Part shown: positions 50,066 through 60,415 of the stretch, piece after piece
Layout of the letters: every line of letters starts with the position of its first letter
Position numbering within the stretch: position 1 is the stretch's first letter
NCBI RefSeq assembly: GCF_000303155.1
Contig: NC_018719.1
Location: forward strand, 2,356,001 to 2,420,000
Direction of reading: 5' to 3'
Length of the DNA: 64,000 bases
DNA from: Candidatus Nitrososphaera gargensis Ga9.2
GTDB taxonomy: Archaea > Thermoproteota > Nitrososphaeria > Nitrososphaerales > Nitrososphaeraceae
The notes under the pieces: generated by a model
Databases searched by the model: none
Seen by the model: only the letters and a program-made list of their open reading frames with translations
Told to the model about the DNA's origin: nothing
Translations under genes and position numbers: made by a program

Positions 50066-50868
50066 CGCTCGCAAAGAGGATAATCCCGTGCCTTGACGTG
50101 GACAACGGCAGGGTGGTCAAGGGCGTGCACTTTACAGAGGTCAAGGACGCCGGCGACCCTGTAGAGCTTGCCAAGAAATACAGCGAGCAGGGGGCCGACG
50201 AGCTGGTGTTCCTTGACATCACGGCGTCGCAGCAGGGCAGGGACACGATGAAAGGCGTGGTCAGAAATGTGGCAAGCGTGATAGATATTCCCTTCACGGT
50301 AGGTGGCGGCATCAAAAAACTCGAAGATGCACGGGACATCCTACTTTCAGGCGCCGACAAGGTTTCGATAAATACTGCCGCGGTAAAGAACCCGGAGCTG
50401 ATAACGCAGCTGATGTCTATCTTTGGCAAGCAGTGCATCGTGGTGGCGATCGACGCCAAGAGAAACTATAGTGTCGAGAAAGGCAAGACGATATTCAAGG
50501 AAAGAGGCAACAAAAAGTTCTGGTTTGAAGTGAGGATCTATGGCGGCAAGGAAGGAACGGGCCTTGATGCGATAGAGTGGGCGAAAGAGGTCGAAAGGCG
50601 CGGGGCCGGCGAGATATTGCTCACCAGCATTGACGCCGACGGCACGGAGAACGGCTATGACATTGCGCTGACAAAGGCGATCTGCAAATCAGTCAGGGTG
50701 CCGGTGATTGCATCCGGCGGCTGCGGGAGCGCGCGCCACATGCTCGATGTATTCGACAAGGCAGATGTCGACGCCGCGCTTGCTGCCTCAATATTCCACT
50801 ACAAAAAGTCGACCGTTGACAAGGTAAAGAAATACTTGAAGAGAAGCGGTGTCAGGATCAGGATATAG
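50062..50868 (+). CDS. hisF: Imidazole glycerol phosphate synthase cyclase subunit HisF
   Basis: A 268-residue TIM barrel that forms IGP and AICAR with ammonia from HisH. The catalytic aspartates are in [16 protein letters not shown] and [15 protein letters not shown]. Phosphate loops are [10 protein letters not shown] and [13 protein letters not shown], and the ammonia-gate/salt-bridge residues of the barrel bottom appear conserved. It ends the histidine cluster; hisI and hisE do not follow and must be elsewhere. A convergent membrane protein gene starts three bases after its stop. Confidence 0.96.
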   Translation: MTLAKRIIPCLDVDNGRVVKGVHFTEVKDAGDPVELAKKYSEQGADELVFLDITASQQGRDTMKGVVRNVASVIDIPFTVGGGIKKLEDARDILLSGADKVSINTAAVKNPELITQLMSIFGKQCIVVAIDAKRNYSVEKGKTIFKERGNKKFWFEVRIYGGKEGTGLDAIEWAKEVERRGAGEILLTSIDADGTENGYDIALTKAICKSVRVPVIASGGCGSARHMLDVFDKADVDAALAASIFHYKKSTVDKVKKYLKRSGVRIRI

Positions 50869-50870
50869 CT

Positions 50871-51239
50871 TTATCGCTGCTTTTCTCTTGCACCTTCGTC
50901 ACGCTCAAAATTCAGCCTTTCGTCAAGCCTCTTTTGCAGTTCTTTGTACAGGTGATACTTTTGGGTCCACTTTGAAAATACTATCAACTGCCTGATGCCC
51001 ACTCCAAGCCATACGAGAAAAACTGCAGCTGCAATAATGGGCAGTGCGACTCCAGCTTCGCCTCTTGTCAGCACGCCGATAATTATAGCGGATATTGGTA
51101 TGATGGTAATGAACGAAAGTATCATTATGATCACCATCTTTTTCGTGAAATCCAGCTGGTGAATGACATTATCTAATATCCCAAGAAGGTTCTCATGTGT
51201 TGCTCCCTTCTTGCCGCTATTGTTCATGTCGCTCATCAA
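50871..51239 (-). CDS. Small two-span membrane protein, 122 aa
   Basis: Two membrane helices (about residues 33-58, KKMVIIMILSFITIIPISAI, and 65-88, GVALPIIAAAVFLVWLGVGI) lie between a polar N-terminus and a charged C-terminus (KYHLYKELQKRLDERLNFER). No known domain. It probably sits in the cytoplasmic membrane with both ends inside. Converges with hisF. Upstream on the same strand lies a small winged-helix gene. Confidence 0.6.
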   Translation of the reverse strand: MMSDMNNSGKKGATHENLLGILDNVIHQLDFTKKMVIIMILSFITIIPISAIIIGVLTRGEAGVALPIIAAAVFLVWLGVGIRQLIVFSKWTQKYHLYKELQKRLDERLNFERDEGAREKQR

Positions 51240-51280
51240 TCCATTCCCTCCTCTCCATTATAAAGAGGGCAGTAACTGTG

Positions 51281-51541
51281 TTACCTGTACTCATATCTTT
51301 TCCTCTCCCCTTGGAAACAATAGTTCATATGGCTCGAATATTGCTCTGGCGATCTCTCTTTTCCTTTCTCCGAAACCCTATACTTGATTATCCTGTTCTG
51401 CTCGCCCCATGACTCTTCGAACCTGATTATCAGGCCCTTTTCTACCAGCTCGTCGATAATGGGTTTGTGCTTGACGTTGTTAAGGCCGCAGTAGCTCATC
51501 AATTGGCTCTGGTTGAGCTCTCCATAATCACTTAGTTTCAA
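51281..51541 (-). CDS. Winged-helix protein, possibly 5'-truncated
   Basis: An 86-residue protein matching the recognition helix and wing of archaeal HTH_45-type regulators: GELNQSQLMSYCGLNNVKHK, PIIDELVEKGLIIRFEESWG, then YRVSEKGKERSPEQ. The usual first helix is missing; only five in-frame codons precede the TTG start before a stop at about 51555. It may be a working short form or a truncated gene. Divergent from the cupredoxin gene. Confidence 0.6.
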   Translation of the reverse strand: MKLSDYGELNQSQLMSYCGLNNVKHKPIIDELVEKGLIIRFEESWGEQNRIIKYRVSEKGKERSPEQYSSHMNYCFQGERKRYEYR

Positions 51542-51799
51542 TATGATGCCTTCCTAATGTAAATCCTCTCTCGATGCGCATGTACCAATTTGACTCAATC
51601 GCCATAGGCATGTATGTTATTGTTGTCTGACCAGAACAGTAGCTGCTGCCATCATTTTCCAGCCAGTAATTAACTATCGGTTGGACAAATAAGCATTCAG
51701 GTAACTCAGTTACGTAGGACAGGTAAACAAGGGTTAAAACAAAAATCGGATCATCATTCCTATATAGTCTGGAAAAGCGTAATACTCTCAATAGCCATA

Positions 51800-52216
51800 G
51801 TGATTGCATCATTCGTCATAGCCAGTGCCATTGTGGCTACTCAGGTTCTATCGGAGAACTTGAACGTCGGCGATATTGGAGGTAAAGGGCCCAGAGACTC
51901 TGTACAAGATCCTGCGCCTATCCCTGGCAATGGAACAGTAGTAGTGAGCATAATCGACAACGCAGGAAGCAATTCATACAACCTGAACCCTGTCGAGGTC
52001 AAGGTCGGAGAAACCGTAACATGGGTGAATGACGACTCTAATATATACACTGCGACCTCGAACGATGGCATTTTTAATTCCGACGTTTTATTCGAAGGGC
52101 AATCGTTCAGCTATACCTTCGACGAAGAGGGCGAATATCCGTACTTTTGCGACATCCATCCTAACATGGTAGGCACAGTCATGGTTGTGACACAAGATGG
52201 CGAGCCAGAAGCTTAA
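51800..52216 (+). CDS. Exported plastocyanin-like cupredoxin with altered copper site
   Basis: A hydrophobic N-terminus (residues 1-17) acts as anchor or signal. The cupredoxin barrel spans 46-131: NGTVVVSIIDNAGSNSYNLN, PVEVKVGETVTWVNDDSNIY, FDEEGEYPYFCDIHPNMVGT. Three copper ligands (Cys117, His120, Met123) are in place. The fourth, a His in the NDDS-x-x-H-T motif, is replaced by Tyr83 (NDDSNIYTATS). The protein at 58641 has that His. GTG 51800 is the only standard start in frame; hydrophobic coding continues upstream without a start. Confidence 0.82.
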   Translation: MIASFVIASAIVATQVLSENLNVGDIGGKGPRDSVQDPAPIPGNGTVVVSIIDNAGSNSYNLNPVEVKVGETVTWVNDDSNIYTATSNDGIFNSDVLFEGQSFSYTFDEEGEYPYFCDIHPNMVGTVMVVTQDGEPEA

Positions 52217-52272
52217 AGTAGCACAAGATCTGGCGATAGCTGGGCTGGATCTATGTTTTTGGCGAAGGGATC

Positions 52273-52560
52273 ATGCCAAGGCAGGAAACAAGGACTTTTA
52301 TTTTCGCTACAAGCTGGCTGATTCTGTCGATAGCAGCATTTACAGTCGTAGTAAGGCAAAAATCAGTTCTTGTGTCTGCCTTGCTGGTTATCAGTGGATT
52401 GATCCTTACTATAGACGGGCTGATAGTCACAAGGAACTTGACCGTTGTTTACTTTCTGGGGCCTGCCATCGGCTTTATCTTTGCCCTGATAGTGCTTGCA
52501 CTTGGAATAGCAAAAAGCGTGATAACAGCAACAAAAAAGTCATCGATTAGTTTAAAATAA
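52273..52560 (+). CDS. Three-span membrane protein, 95 aa
   Basis: Three hydrophobic helices: TFIFATSWLILSIAAFTVVV, VLVSALLVISGLILTIDGLI and VVYFLGPAIGFIFALIVLAL, ending in a basic tail (KSVITATKKSSISLK). No residues suggest catalysis. It follows the cupredoxin gene by 56 bases on the same strand and could be its membrane partner, though nothing proves this. Confidence 0.6.
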   Translation: MPRQETRTFIFATSWLILSIAAFTVVVRQKSVLVSALLVISGLILTIDGLIVTRNLTVVYFLGPAIGFIFALIVLALGIAKSVITATKKSSISLK

Positions 52561-52592
52561 TAATAACCCTTGCCACACCAAAGGATGAGAGA

Positions 52593-52919
52593 ATGTTCAG
52601 CGAGCAACCCGGCCGCACCCCATTTGAAAGCCACCTCGAAAGGTTGAAAGAGCCGGCAAGAACGATAATGGTCGACCTGCGCAACTTTACAAGATCGCTT
52701 GGCACCAACGTTATTGAAGAGGTGAGGCCGCACAGGGTGGTCTATGCCAAGACGATGAACTTTCGGACGTTCCTTGACATCGAGCCGGCCGGCGACTCGC
52801 TTGTGCTCTCGATAAGGTATGGCAGGGCCGCGCCACCGGTAACTGCAACTATCAGGACTACACAGGACGCCGAAAGTGTGAAAAAGCAGATAGCTGATGC
52901 GTACAGCAAGATTCAGTAG
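52593..52919 (+). CDS. Conserved hypothetical protein (DUF5655-like)
   Basis: A 108-residue alpha/beta protein: SHLERLKEPARTIMVDLRNF, VIEEVRPHRVVYAKTMNFRT, FLDIEPAGDSLVLSIRYGRA and a C-terminal helix. The order, with an 'E-R-V-Y-x-T...F..I.P..D.L.L..' pattern, resembles DUF5655-type domains of unknown function found near restriction or transport genes; the resemblance is from memory and modest. No export signal. The 3' end overlaps the acylphosphatase gene by seven bases. Confidence 0.55.
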   Translation: MFSEQPGRTPFESHLERLKEPARTIMVDLRNFTRSLGTNVIEEVRPHRVVYAKTMNFRTFLDIEPAGDSLVLSIRYGRAAPPVTATIRTTQDAESVKKQIADAYSKIQ

Positions 52920-53197
52920 CTGATGTCAAAGCCAGCAAACTCGCCAGTGTATTTTTCAAATTTCACGTTGACATCCTGTACGCTTGCCTTTGGCGGGCCG
53001 ACGTGGCACCACTTGATCACTTCGTTAACTGCTGCCTCGTCGCCTTCAAGGATTGCTTCCACCCTGCCATCTGGCAGGTTACGCACCCAGCCTGCGACCT
53101 TGTGTTGTGTGGCCACCTGCTTTGTGTTCTGCCTAAAGTAGACGCCCTGAACCTTGCCGCTTACAAGGACATGGGCGCGGGTCTTTTTGTCACTCAC
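52913..53197 (-). CDS. Acylphosphatase
   Basis: A 94-residue enzyme that hydrolyses acyl phosphates such as 1,3-bisphosphoglycerate. Both signatures are intact: VSGKVQGVYFRQNTKQVATQ with the catalytic Arg, and GWVRNLPDGRVEAILEGDEA with the catalytic Asn. Full family length. It has no obvious operon partner. Confidence 0.95.
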   Translation of the reverse strand: MSDKKTRAHVLVSGKVQGVYFRQNTKQVATQHKVAGWVRNLPDGRVEAILEGDEAAVNEVIKWCHVGPPKASVQDVNVKFEKYTGEFAGFDISY

Positions 53198-53272
53198 TTG
53201 GCAGTGATGCTATATTATTATTGATTTAAAAAATGTTGTTCCCGCCGTAAAAATGGCGGAAAGACTCTACTA

Positions 53273-54625
53273 CTAGGTCAGATCTCCGCCTTCTTCGCGG
53301 AAGAGGTGCTCGTACGTCGTTCCCTTCCTCACGAGCCTGAACTTGCCGTCGCTATCCTTCATTACTATTGGCGGCTTTGTCTGACAGTGGAAAGGCATGT
53401 TGAACACGACCGAGTATGCGCCCACGTTGTAGAACGAGATGTACCTGCCCACCTCTGACTCGTTCAGATCAGACACCTTTGAAAGTGGAAACACGTCGTA
53501 CGTGTCGCACAGCCTTCCTGCAAGGTGTGTGTTCTTTACTGCCACCGGCGCCAGCGCGGTCGTCCTGTCCTTGCTGTTCACCAACGGCACGACCTCCTGC
53601 GGGTATTCCTGCTTGAGCAGGGCAGCATCGAGCAGGATGTGGTAGCCCGCATCGACTATCACTATCTTGTGCTCGTTGTACTCCTTTGTGTTCACTATCC
53701 TCGATACTAGCATGGACGACTCTGCCACGAGGAAGCGGCCGCTTTCGATCATGAGGGTGAAGGTGCCGTGCGTCTCTGCAAGCTGGTTCAGCTTGCCGAC
53801 GTGGTTCTCGGCCATCTGCGCCGGCGTCGGAACAGGGTCGTTGTAGAACACCGGCGTCCCGCCGCCAATGTCAAACGTGTTGACCTGGAAGGCAGGGTGC
53901 TCCTTCTTCATCTTGGTCATGAACGCGTCCATCTTGTCCAGCGCGTGGGTATAGCACGAAAAGTCGGTGATCTGCGACCCGAGATGGAAGTGGAATCCTT
54001 CAAACTTTAGTAGGTCGCTCCCCATCAGGTGCTTGACCATCTTGGCGGCGCTGTCGATGGTGCCGCCGTTGAATGGGACTCCGAACTTGCCGTTTCTGTA
54101 TGACGCGCGAACTTCGGCCTTGACGCCGACTTCGGGGTTCACGCGTATCATTGTCAGCGGTCTTGCTCCTCCTACCTTGCTTGCAGCTTTTGCAAGGTTT
54201 GTCATCCCGTTAAAAGAACTGACGACAACCCTTCTAACCCCGCTCTGAAGCACTTCGACGTACTCTTCTGGCTCCTCTGTCACGCTTGTGTAGATGACGT
54301 TCTCAGGGTCTGCTCGGCACTGTTTGATAAAGTGGAGCTCGCCTAGCGACGTCAGGTCGAAGGTAACGCCATCCTTCATGAAGGCCTTGATGATTGCCGG
54401 CGTAAAGTTGGCCTTGATCGAGTATGCTACCTTGACAGGGCCCTTGAACTTTGAATAAGCGCTGTGCAGTTCCCGGGCCTTTGCGTGCAGCGTGTCTTCG
54501 TCTACCAGATAGAGCGGCGTGCCGTACTGTTCGACCAGTTTGCTGATGTCAACGGGTTTGACAAAGCGGTTTAGAGCGGCTGCAATGGGCTTTTGTACGA
54601 GTTGGACTTGGGAATTTTCAGCCAA
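53273..54625 (-). CDS. lysA: Diaminopimelate decarboxylase LysA
   Basis: A 450-residue PLP enzyme (fold type III) making lysine from meso-diaminopimelate. The N-terminal barrel carries the PLP lysine in KVAYSIKANFTPAIIK. Further marks are FHFHLGSQITDFSCYTHALD, FDIGGGTPVFYNDPVPTPAQ, a substrate Arg/Glu loop (MIESGRFLVAESSMLV), and the C-terminal GRLCDTYDVFPLSKVSDLNE with the second-subunit Cys. Thaumarchaea often use the alpha-aminoadipate route for lysine; a LysA here suggests either a second route or a related decarboxylase specificity. Monocistronic. Confidence 0.9.
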   Translation of the reverse strand: MAENSQVQLVQKPIAAALNRFVKPVDISKLVEQYGTPLYLVDEDTLHAKARELHSAYSKFKGPVKVAYSIKANFTPAIIKAFMKDGVTFDLTSLGELHFIKQCRADPENVIYTSVTEEPEEYVEVLQSGVRRVVVSSFNGMTNLAKAASKVGGARPLTMIRVNPEVGVKAEVRASYRNGKFGVPFNGGTIDSAAKMVKHLMGSDLLKFEGFHFHLGSQITDFSCYTHALDKMDAFMTKMKKEHPAFQVNTFDIGGGTPVFYNDPVPTPAQMAENHVGKLNQLAETHGTFTLMIESGRFLVAESSMLVSRIVNTKEYNEHKIVIVDAGYHILLDAALLKQEYPQEVVPLVNSKDRTTALAPVAVKNTHLAGRLCDTYDVFPLSKVSDLNESEVGRYISFYNVGAYSVVFNMPFHCQTKPPIVMKDSDGKFRLVRKGTTYEHLFREEGGDLT

Positions 54626-54730
54626 TTTCTTTTAGTTAGGGTTATCATAAAACCAATTGCTTAAAAACATTTGCCCAGCAGTATGTCCGGAAAATTTCAG
54701 ACAACAAAAAGAAGAAAGAAAGGAAAAGAG

Positions 54731-56911
<2,181 letters not shown>

Positions 56912-57050
56912 TTACTGCTCTTTATACCTTTATTATCTTTCGCCCAGAATCTAATACTACAAACGCACAGGTTTGCCAGCAAATTGCAAAAAATTTCTAA
57001 AAATCTACTCGCTAAACAGTTATAACTTTCCTTCGGATTCCAATTATTGA

Positions 57051-57653
57051 ATGAGTAGAGAAGACAATAAGCTGACGCTGCCAGGTGAGCGCGTCGCGTC
57101 AATTGAGGAATTTGAGGGAGGCAAGAACACCTACATGACTCCCGACGGGACGGTGCGCTCTGCAACAGTCGGCACAACAGTTTACGATCTAAAACGCAGG
57201 ATTGTCAAGATTGAGCAAAAGAACTCCCCGATGCTCCCCAAGGTGGGCGACATCATCGTGGGATACGTCGAGATGATGTTCAGCAGCATGGTATCGATCA
57301 AAGTGTTGTACATAAACGACAAGTGGTCCGAGGCGGGTTTCTCCGCGATCGCGTCTGCAAGGATAGGAAGCCGCGCCGATGTCGAGAGAAGAGGCGACAG
57401 GCGCGCGACATTCCACAACGGCGACATTGTGAGGGGCAGGGTGATCAGCCTGCTCAATTCCACGATACACCTCACGCTTACAGAAAAAGAGTACGGATTG
57501 CTGTATGCACTGTGCTTCATATGCGGCGGCGACACTGTCCGCACCAGCGAGAGCACGATAAAATGCGTCGAGTGCGGCGCTTTTGAGAACCGCAAGCTTG
57601 CGCACGATTACGGCAAAGAGTCGTTCCGGCTGGTACTCAAAGCAGGCAAGTAA
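57051..57653 (+). CDS. csl4: Exosome RNA-binding subunit Csl4
   Basis: A 200-residue cap subunit of the archaeal exosome, which feeds RNA into the Rrp41-Rrp42 ring. The N-terminal beta domain is KLTLPGERVASIEEFEGGKN; the S1 domain spans about residues 60-150 (PKVGDIIVGYVEMMFSSMVS, GDIVRGRVISLLNSTIHLTL); and a C-terminal zinc ribbon has CFICGGDT and CVECGAFE. Full family length. It is divergent from CDC48 copy 2 and five bases ahead of pheA, so csl4-pheA may be co-transcribed. Confidence 0.93.
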   Translation: MSREDNKLTLPGERVASIEEFEGGKNTYMTPDGTVRSATVGTTVYDLKRRIVKIEQKNSPMLPKVGDIIVGYVEMMFSSMVSIKVLYINDKWSEAGFSAIASARIGSRADVERRGDRRATFHNGDIVRGRVISLLNSTIHLTLTEKEYGLLYALCFICGGDTVRTSESTIKCVECGAFENRKLAHDYGKESFRLVLKAGK

Positions 57654-57658
57654 TAGTC

Positions 57659-58501
57659 ATGGCCAGAGTTGCCTTCCAAGGTGAGCGGGGAGCTTATGGT
57701 GAAATGGCCGCTCTCCAGTATTTTCCAAAGGCAAGGCTGGCTCCAAAAAAATCTTTTCAGGACGTCTTTGACGCGGCAGAAAACAGCGGCAGCGCCGACT
57801 ATGTCGTCGTGCCGGTGGAAAACTCGATAGAGGGAAGCGTCAACGAAATTTACGATCTCTTGCTCCAGACAAAGATGAGCGTGATAGGTGAGGTCTACCA
57901 GCGCGTCAGGCACTGCCTTATCGCAAACAAGGGCGCAAAAAAGATCAAACATGTCTACTCGCACCCGCAGGCGCTTGCCCAGTGCAGAGGATACGTGCAG
58001 AAGAAAAAGCTTGAGCCTGTTCCAGCCTACGACACCGCTGGCGCAGTCAAGATGATAAAGGAAAACAAGATGATAGACTCTGCGGCAATCGCAAGCAGGA
58101 GGGCTGCAGAGCTGTACGACATGCAGATCCTAGACGAAGGCATTGAAGACAGAAAGAACAACTATACAAGATTCCTCGTGCTATCGCCCAAGAAGGTCAG
58201 CGGTAAGGGCGACGCCAAGGCGGGCAAGTACTATCACCACTACAAGACGTCCATAATATTTTCAGTAAAGCACGTCCCCGGTGCGCTCTTTGGGATAATT
58301 GGCGAGTTTGCTGTCCGCGGGATAAACCTGACCAAGATAGAATCGCGCCCGACAAAAGAGACACCGTGGGAGTACAACTTTTACGTGGACTTTGAAGGCC
58401 ACGTCCAAGACAAGTCGGTGCAGGAGGCACTCAGGTCAATAAAGCCAAAGACGTCGTATGTCAAGATACTGGGCTCGTACAGAAAGGCGGATTTTCGCTA
58501 A
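57659..58501 (+). CDS. pheA: Prephenate dehydratase PheA
   Basis: A 280-residue enzyme converting prephenate to phenylpyruvate for phenylalanine. The catalytic part has FQGERGAYGEMAALQYFPKA, VPVENSIEGSVNEIYDLLLQ, HVYSHPQALAQCRGYVQKKK, SAAIASRRAAELYDM and the T-R-F catalytic segment NNYTRFLVLS. The C-terminal ACT domain (about residues 195-275) includes VKHVPGALFGIIGEFAVRGI and the feedback motif TKIESRP. Phenylalanine feedback control is expected. Confidence 0.95.
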   Translation: MARVAFQGERGAYGEMAALQYFPKARLAPKKSFQDVFDAAENSGSADYVVVPVENSIEGSVNEIYDLLLQTKMSVIGEVYQRVRHCLIANKGAKKIKHVYSHPQALAQCRGYVQKKKLEPVPAYDTAGAVKMIKENKMIDSAAIASRRAAELYDMQILDEGIEDRKNNYTRFLVLSPKKVSGKGDAKAGKYYHHYKTSIIFSVKHVPGALFGIIGEFAVRGINLTKIESRPTKETPWEYNFYVDFEGHVQDKSVQEALRSIKPKTSYVKILGSYRKADFR

Positions 58502-58640
58502 GCGCCTATTCTTCCCTGATATCGATCGACTGCAATGATACAATTCCTTTTTGCTTTTGAGAATGCCTCTTGATACAACGGATGTGACAATTGACGGAAC
58601 TTCTCTTATACAATGTTATCACAGCTGAAGCTGCAATCGC

Positions 58641-59384
58641 ATGGCACCCGAGCCCAAAAAGGATGATGCTCAGAAAGGCGGCTATAGCCCGGACATGAAG
58701 ACTGTCGGATTAGCAATACTGGCGATGGGAATATCCCTTCTTCTGGTTATTATCGCGTGGATGGCGATTGGAGTTGATCCAGACTATTCAGCAGAGGTAA
58801 TGCAGGAGCAGCAGGCCAGCTTGAGGGAACAGTACGGATTGCCACCAGAGGAAACGCTCACCGCTGCACAGCTTGAAACTCCTCCTTCATTGCGTGGTTT
58901 GGAAAATGCGACGGACAATGCAACTTCTTTAGCAACTTCTTCCAACGCTACTGGCAGCAACCAGACTACTACTATAGTAGGAAACCAGACGGCAGCAGGC
59001 AATGCAACAGGCATCGGCAATCAAACTTCTGCTGCGCCAGGCAACCAGACGAACCAGACGGCCGCCACTGGCAACGCTACCGCGGCTGCGCCAGCCGGCG
59101 GTACTGCTGCAGTATCCATAGTGCAAGGCGCGTCGAGCAAAACAAATGATGCATACAATCCAAATCCTGCTCAGATCAGTGCAGGCAGCGCCGTGACTTG
59201 GACCAATGATGATTCCGTCCCGCACACGGCAACATCAGGGCAGAATGCAACGCCGGATGGCACCTTTGACTCTGGCATTCTGCAGCAGGGTGCGAGCTTT
59301 AGCTTCACATTTGAAGAAGCAGGCGAATACCCCTACTTTTGCACCCTCCACCCAAATATGGTTGGAACGGTTAGCGTGAGCTGA
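58641..59384 (+). CDS. Membrane-anchored plastocyanin-like cupredoxin
   Basis: A 247-residue protein with a signal anchor (about residues 20-45, VGLAILAMGISLLLVIIAWM), an extracellular stalk dense in Asn-X-Thr sites (GNQTTTIVGNQTAAGNATGI, GNQTNQTAATGNATAAAP) and a C-terminal cupredoxin. Copper ligands are complete: His in VTWTNDDSVPHTATSGQ, then Cys, His and Met in YPYFCTLHPNMVGTVSVS. It is expected to carry electrons outside the membrane in a copper-based ammonia-oxidation respiratory chain. The stalk may be N-glycosylated. Confidence 0.9.
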   Translation: MAPEPKKDDAQKGGYSPDMKTVGLAILAMGISLLLVIIAWMAIGVDPDYSAEVMQEQQASLREQYGLPPEETLTAAQLETPPSLRGLENATDNATSLATSSNATGSNQTTTIVGNQTAAGNATGIGNQTSAAPGNQTNQTAATGNATAAAPAGGTAAVSIVQGASSKTNDAYNPNPAQISAGSAVTWTNDDSVPHTATSGQNATPDGTFDSGILQQGASFSFTFEEAGEYPYFCTLHPNMVGTVSVS

Positions 59385-59422
59385 CATAACCTTTCTCTCA
59401 TGCGCCAAGAGGCAAAGGACTA

Positions 59423-59788
59423 CTAGCGGCGCCTTGCCTTCTTGCTCCTTTTGCTTTTCCTAGCTACTACTGCTTTTTGCTGCTTCTTTTTCGCCTTTTT
59501 CTTTATCTTCTTTTTCAGCAGCTTTTTCCTGATCTGCTGGTGCTGTTGCTTTCTGACAACCTTTTTCCGCTCCTTCTTCTTTTGGTGGTGGCATGCGCAG
59601 GTGCATTTAAGAAAGTAGTTTGCATCGATCGGCGAAACTTCCCTCCTGAGCACCGCCCAGCCAGTGCATTTGGAATGATTGCCTTCTTCGCACGGCTTGA
59701 GCAGCTTGTCGACTACGATGTCCCTGCTCTTTACTAGGGTGAGCGTCTTGACTGCGGATCGTGATGCCTTGGCCATTTTCTTTGTCAA
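59423..59788 (-). CDS. Cys-containing protein with a very lysine-rich tail
   Basis: A 121-residue protein. The first 70 residues hold CEEGNHSKCTGW and FLKCTCACHHQ, a Cys/His cluster that could bind zinc. The last 50 are almost all Lys, Arg and Gln (KKKERKKVVRKQQHQQIRKK, KAKKKQQKAVVARKSKRSKK). This suggests DNA or RNA binding, perhaps as a chromatin or ribosome-associated factor. Known archaeal families were not recognised. Two in-frame ATG codons (MTKKMAK) both fit the start. Confidence 0.65.
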   Translation of the reverse strand: MTKKMAKASRSAVKTLTLVKSRDIVVDKLLKPCEEGNHSKCTGWAVLRREVSPIDANYFLKCTCACHHQKKKERKKVVRKQQHQQIRKKLLKKKIKKKAKKKQQKAVVARKSKRSKKARRR

Positions 59789-59921
59789 ATGATCGCTGCC
59801 ATCTACTTAAATAGATTTTCAAACCAGCTAGCTAGTTGGCTGACGAGTAATGGCGCTATTGCCTTTGTGTCCCATGACACATGGAGAGTCATGCGCCCAA
59901 TGATGAACCGATAATAACAAC

Positions 59922-60374
59922 CTAGTGCTTTCTGAAGCGCAGGCCAAGGCCTATCACTATCACGCCCGTAATTACGAGCATTAGCGCGCCACTCAGCCCG
60001 AGCGGGTTTGACTTTGTCTGTGCGTGCCCCGTGATCGTGAGGTCGGTATCACCGACATTCACGATCTCGATCCTATATTCGCCAGCTTTTGACGCGGTCA
60101 AGTCGTAGCTGCCAGATCGGGCGTTGCCTTCCGATCTTATCACCTGCCCATCAGGCTCTCGAATGGTAATGTTATACATCGAACCGCTCACAGTGAAGCT
60201 GGCAGTGTTCCCAACGTTCATGTCAGGCGTTATGATGTCCTGTGCCCCCGGCCTGACCGTGCCATCGAGCGGCACGTCTATCACTGTGCCAGAGTAGATG
60301 CTGGACGCCGCGCCTATTGCAATGAACGCTATCCCTGCCGCAATTGCGGCATAGAACATCTTGCCAGCCAACAT
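59922..60374 (-). CDS. Exported beta-sandwich protein with C-terminal membrane anchor
   Basis: From ATG 60374 (MLAGKMFYAAIAAGIAFIAI) a 150-residue protein has an N-terminal signal/anchor, a beta-rich extracellular part (NVGNTASFTVSGSMYNITIR, SGSYDLTASKAGEYRIEIVN) resembling a GOLD or CARDB-like sandwich, and a C-terminal membrane helix (ALMLVITGVIVIGLGLRFRK). A longer reading to 60500 overlaps the upstream 824-aa gene and is rejected. It follows that gene closely on the same strand and may be its partner. Confidence 0.65.
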   Translation of the reverse strand: MLAGKMFYAAIAAGIAFIAIGAASSIYSGTVIDVPLDGTVRPGAQDIITPDMNVGNTASFTVSGSMYNITIREPDGQVIRSEGNARSGSYDLTASKAGEYRIEIVNVGDTDLTITGHAQTKSNPLGLSGALMLVITGVIVIGLGLRFRKH

Positions 60375-60415
60375 ACAGAGTCCCAGCGCGGCGCTATATA
60401 GCGCTTTACCGGCCT

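Noticed and set aside
51528-51812. Reverse frame of 94 codons upstream of the cupredoxin
   Set aside because: It covers the promoter area and start of the cupredoxin gene and has no recognisable features.
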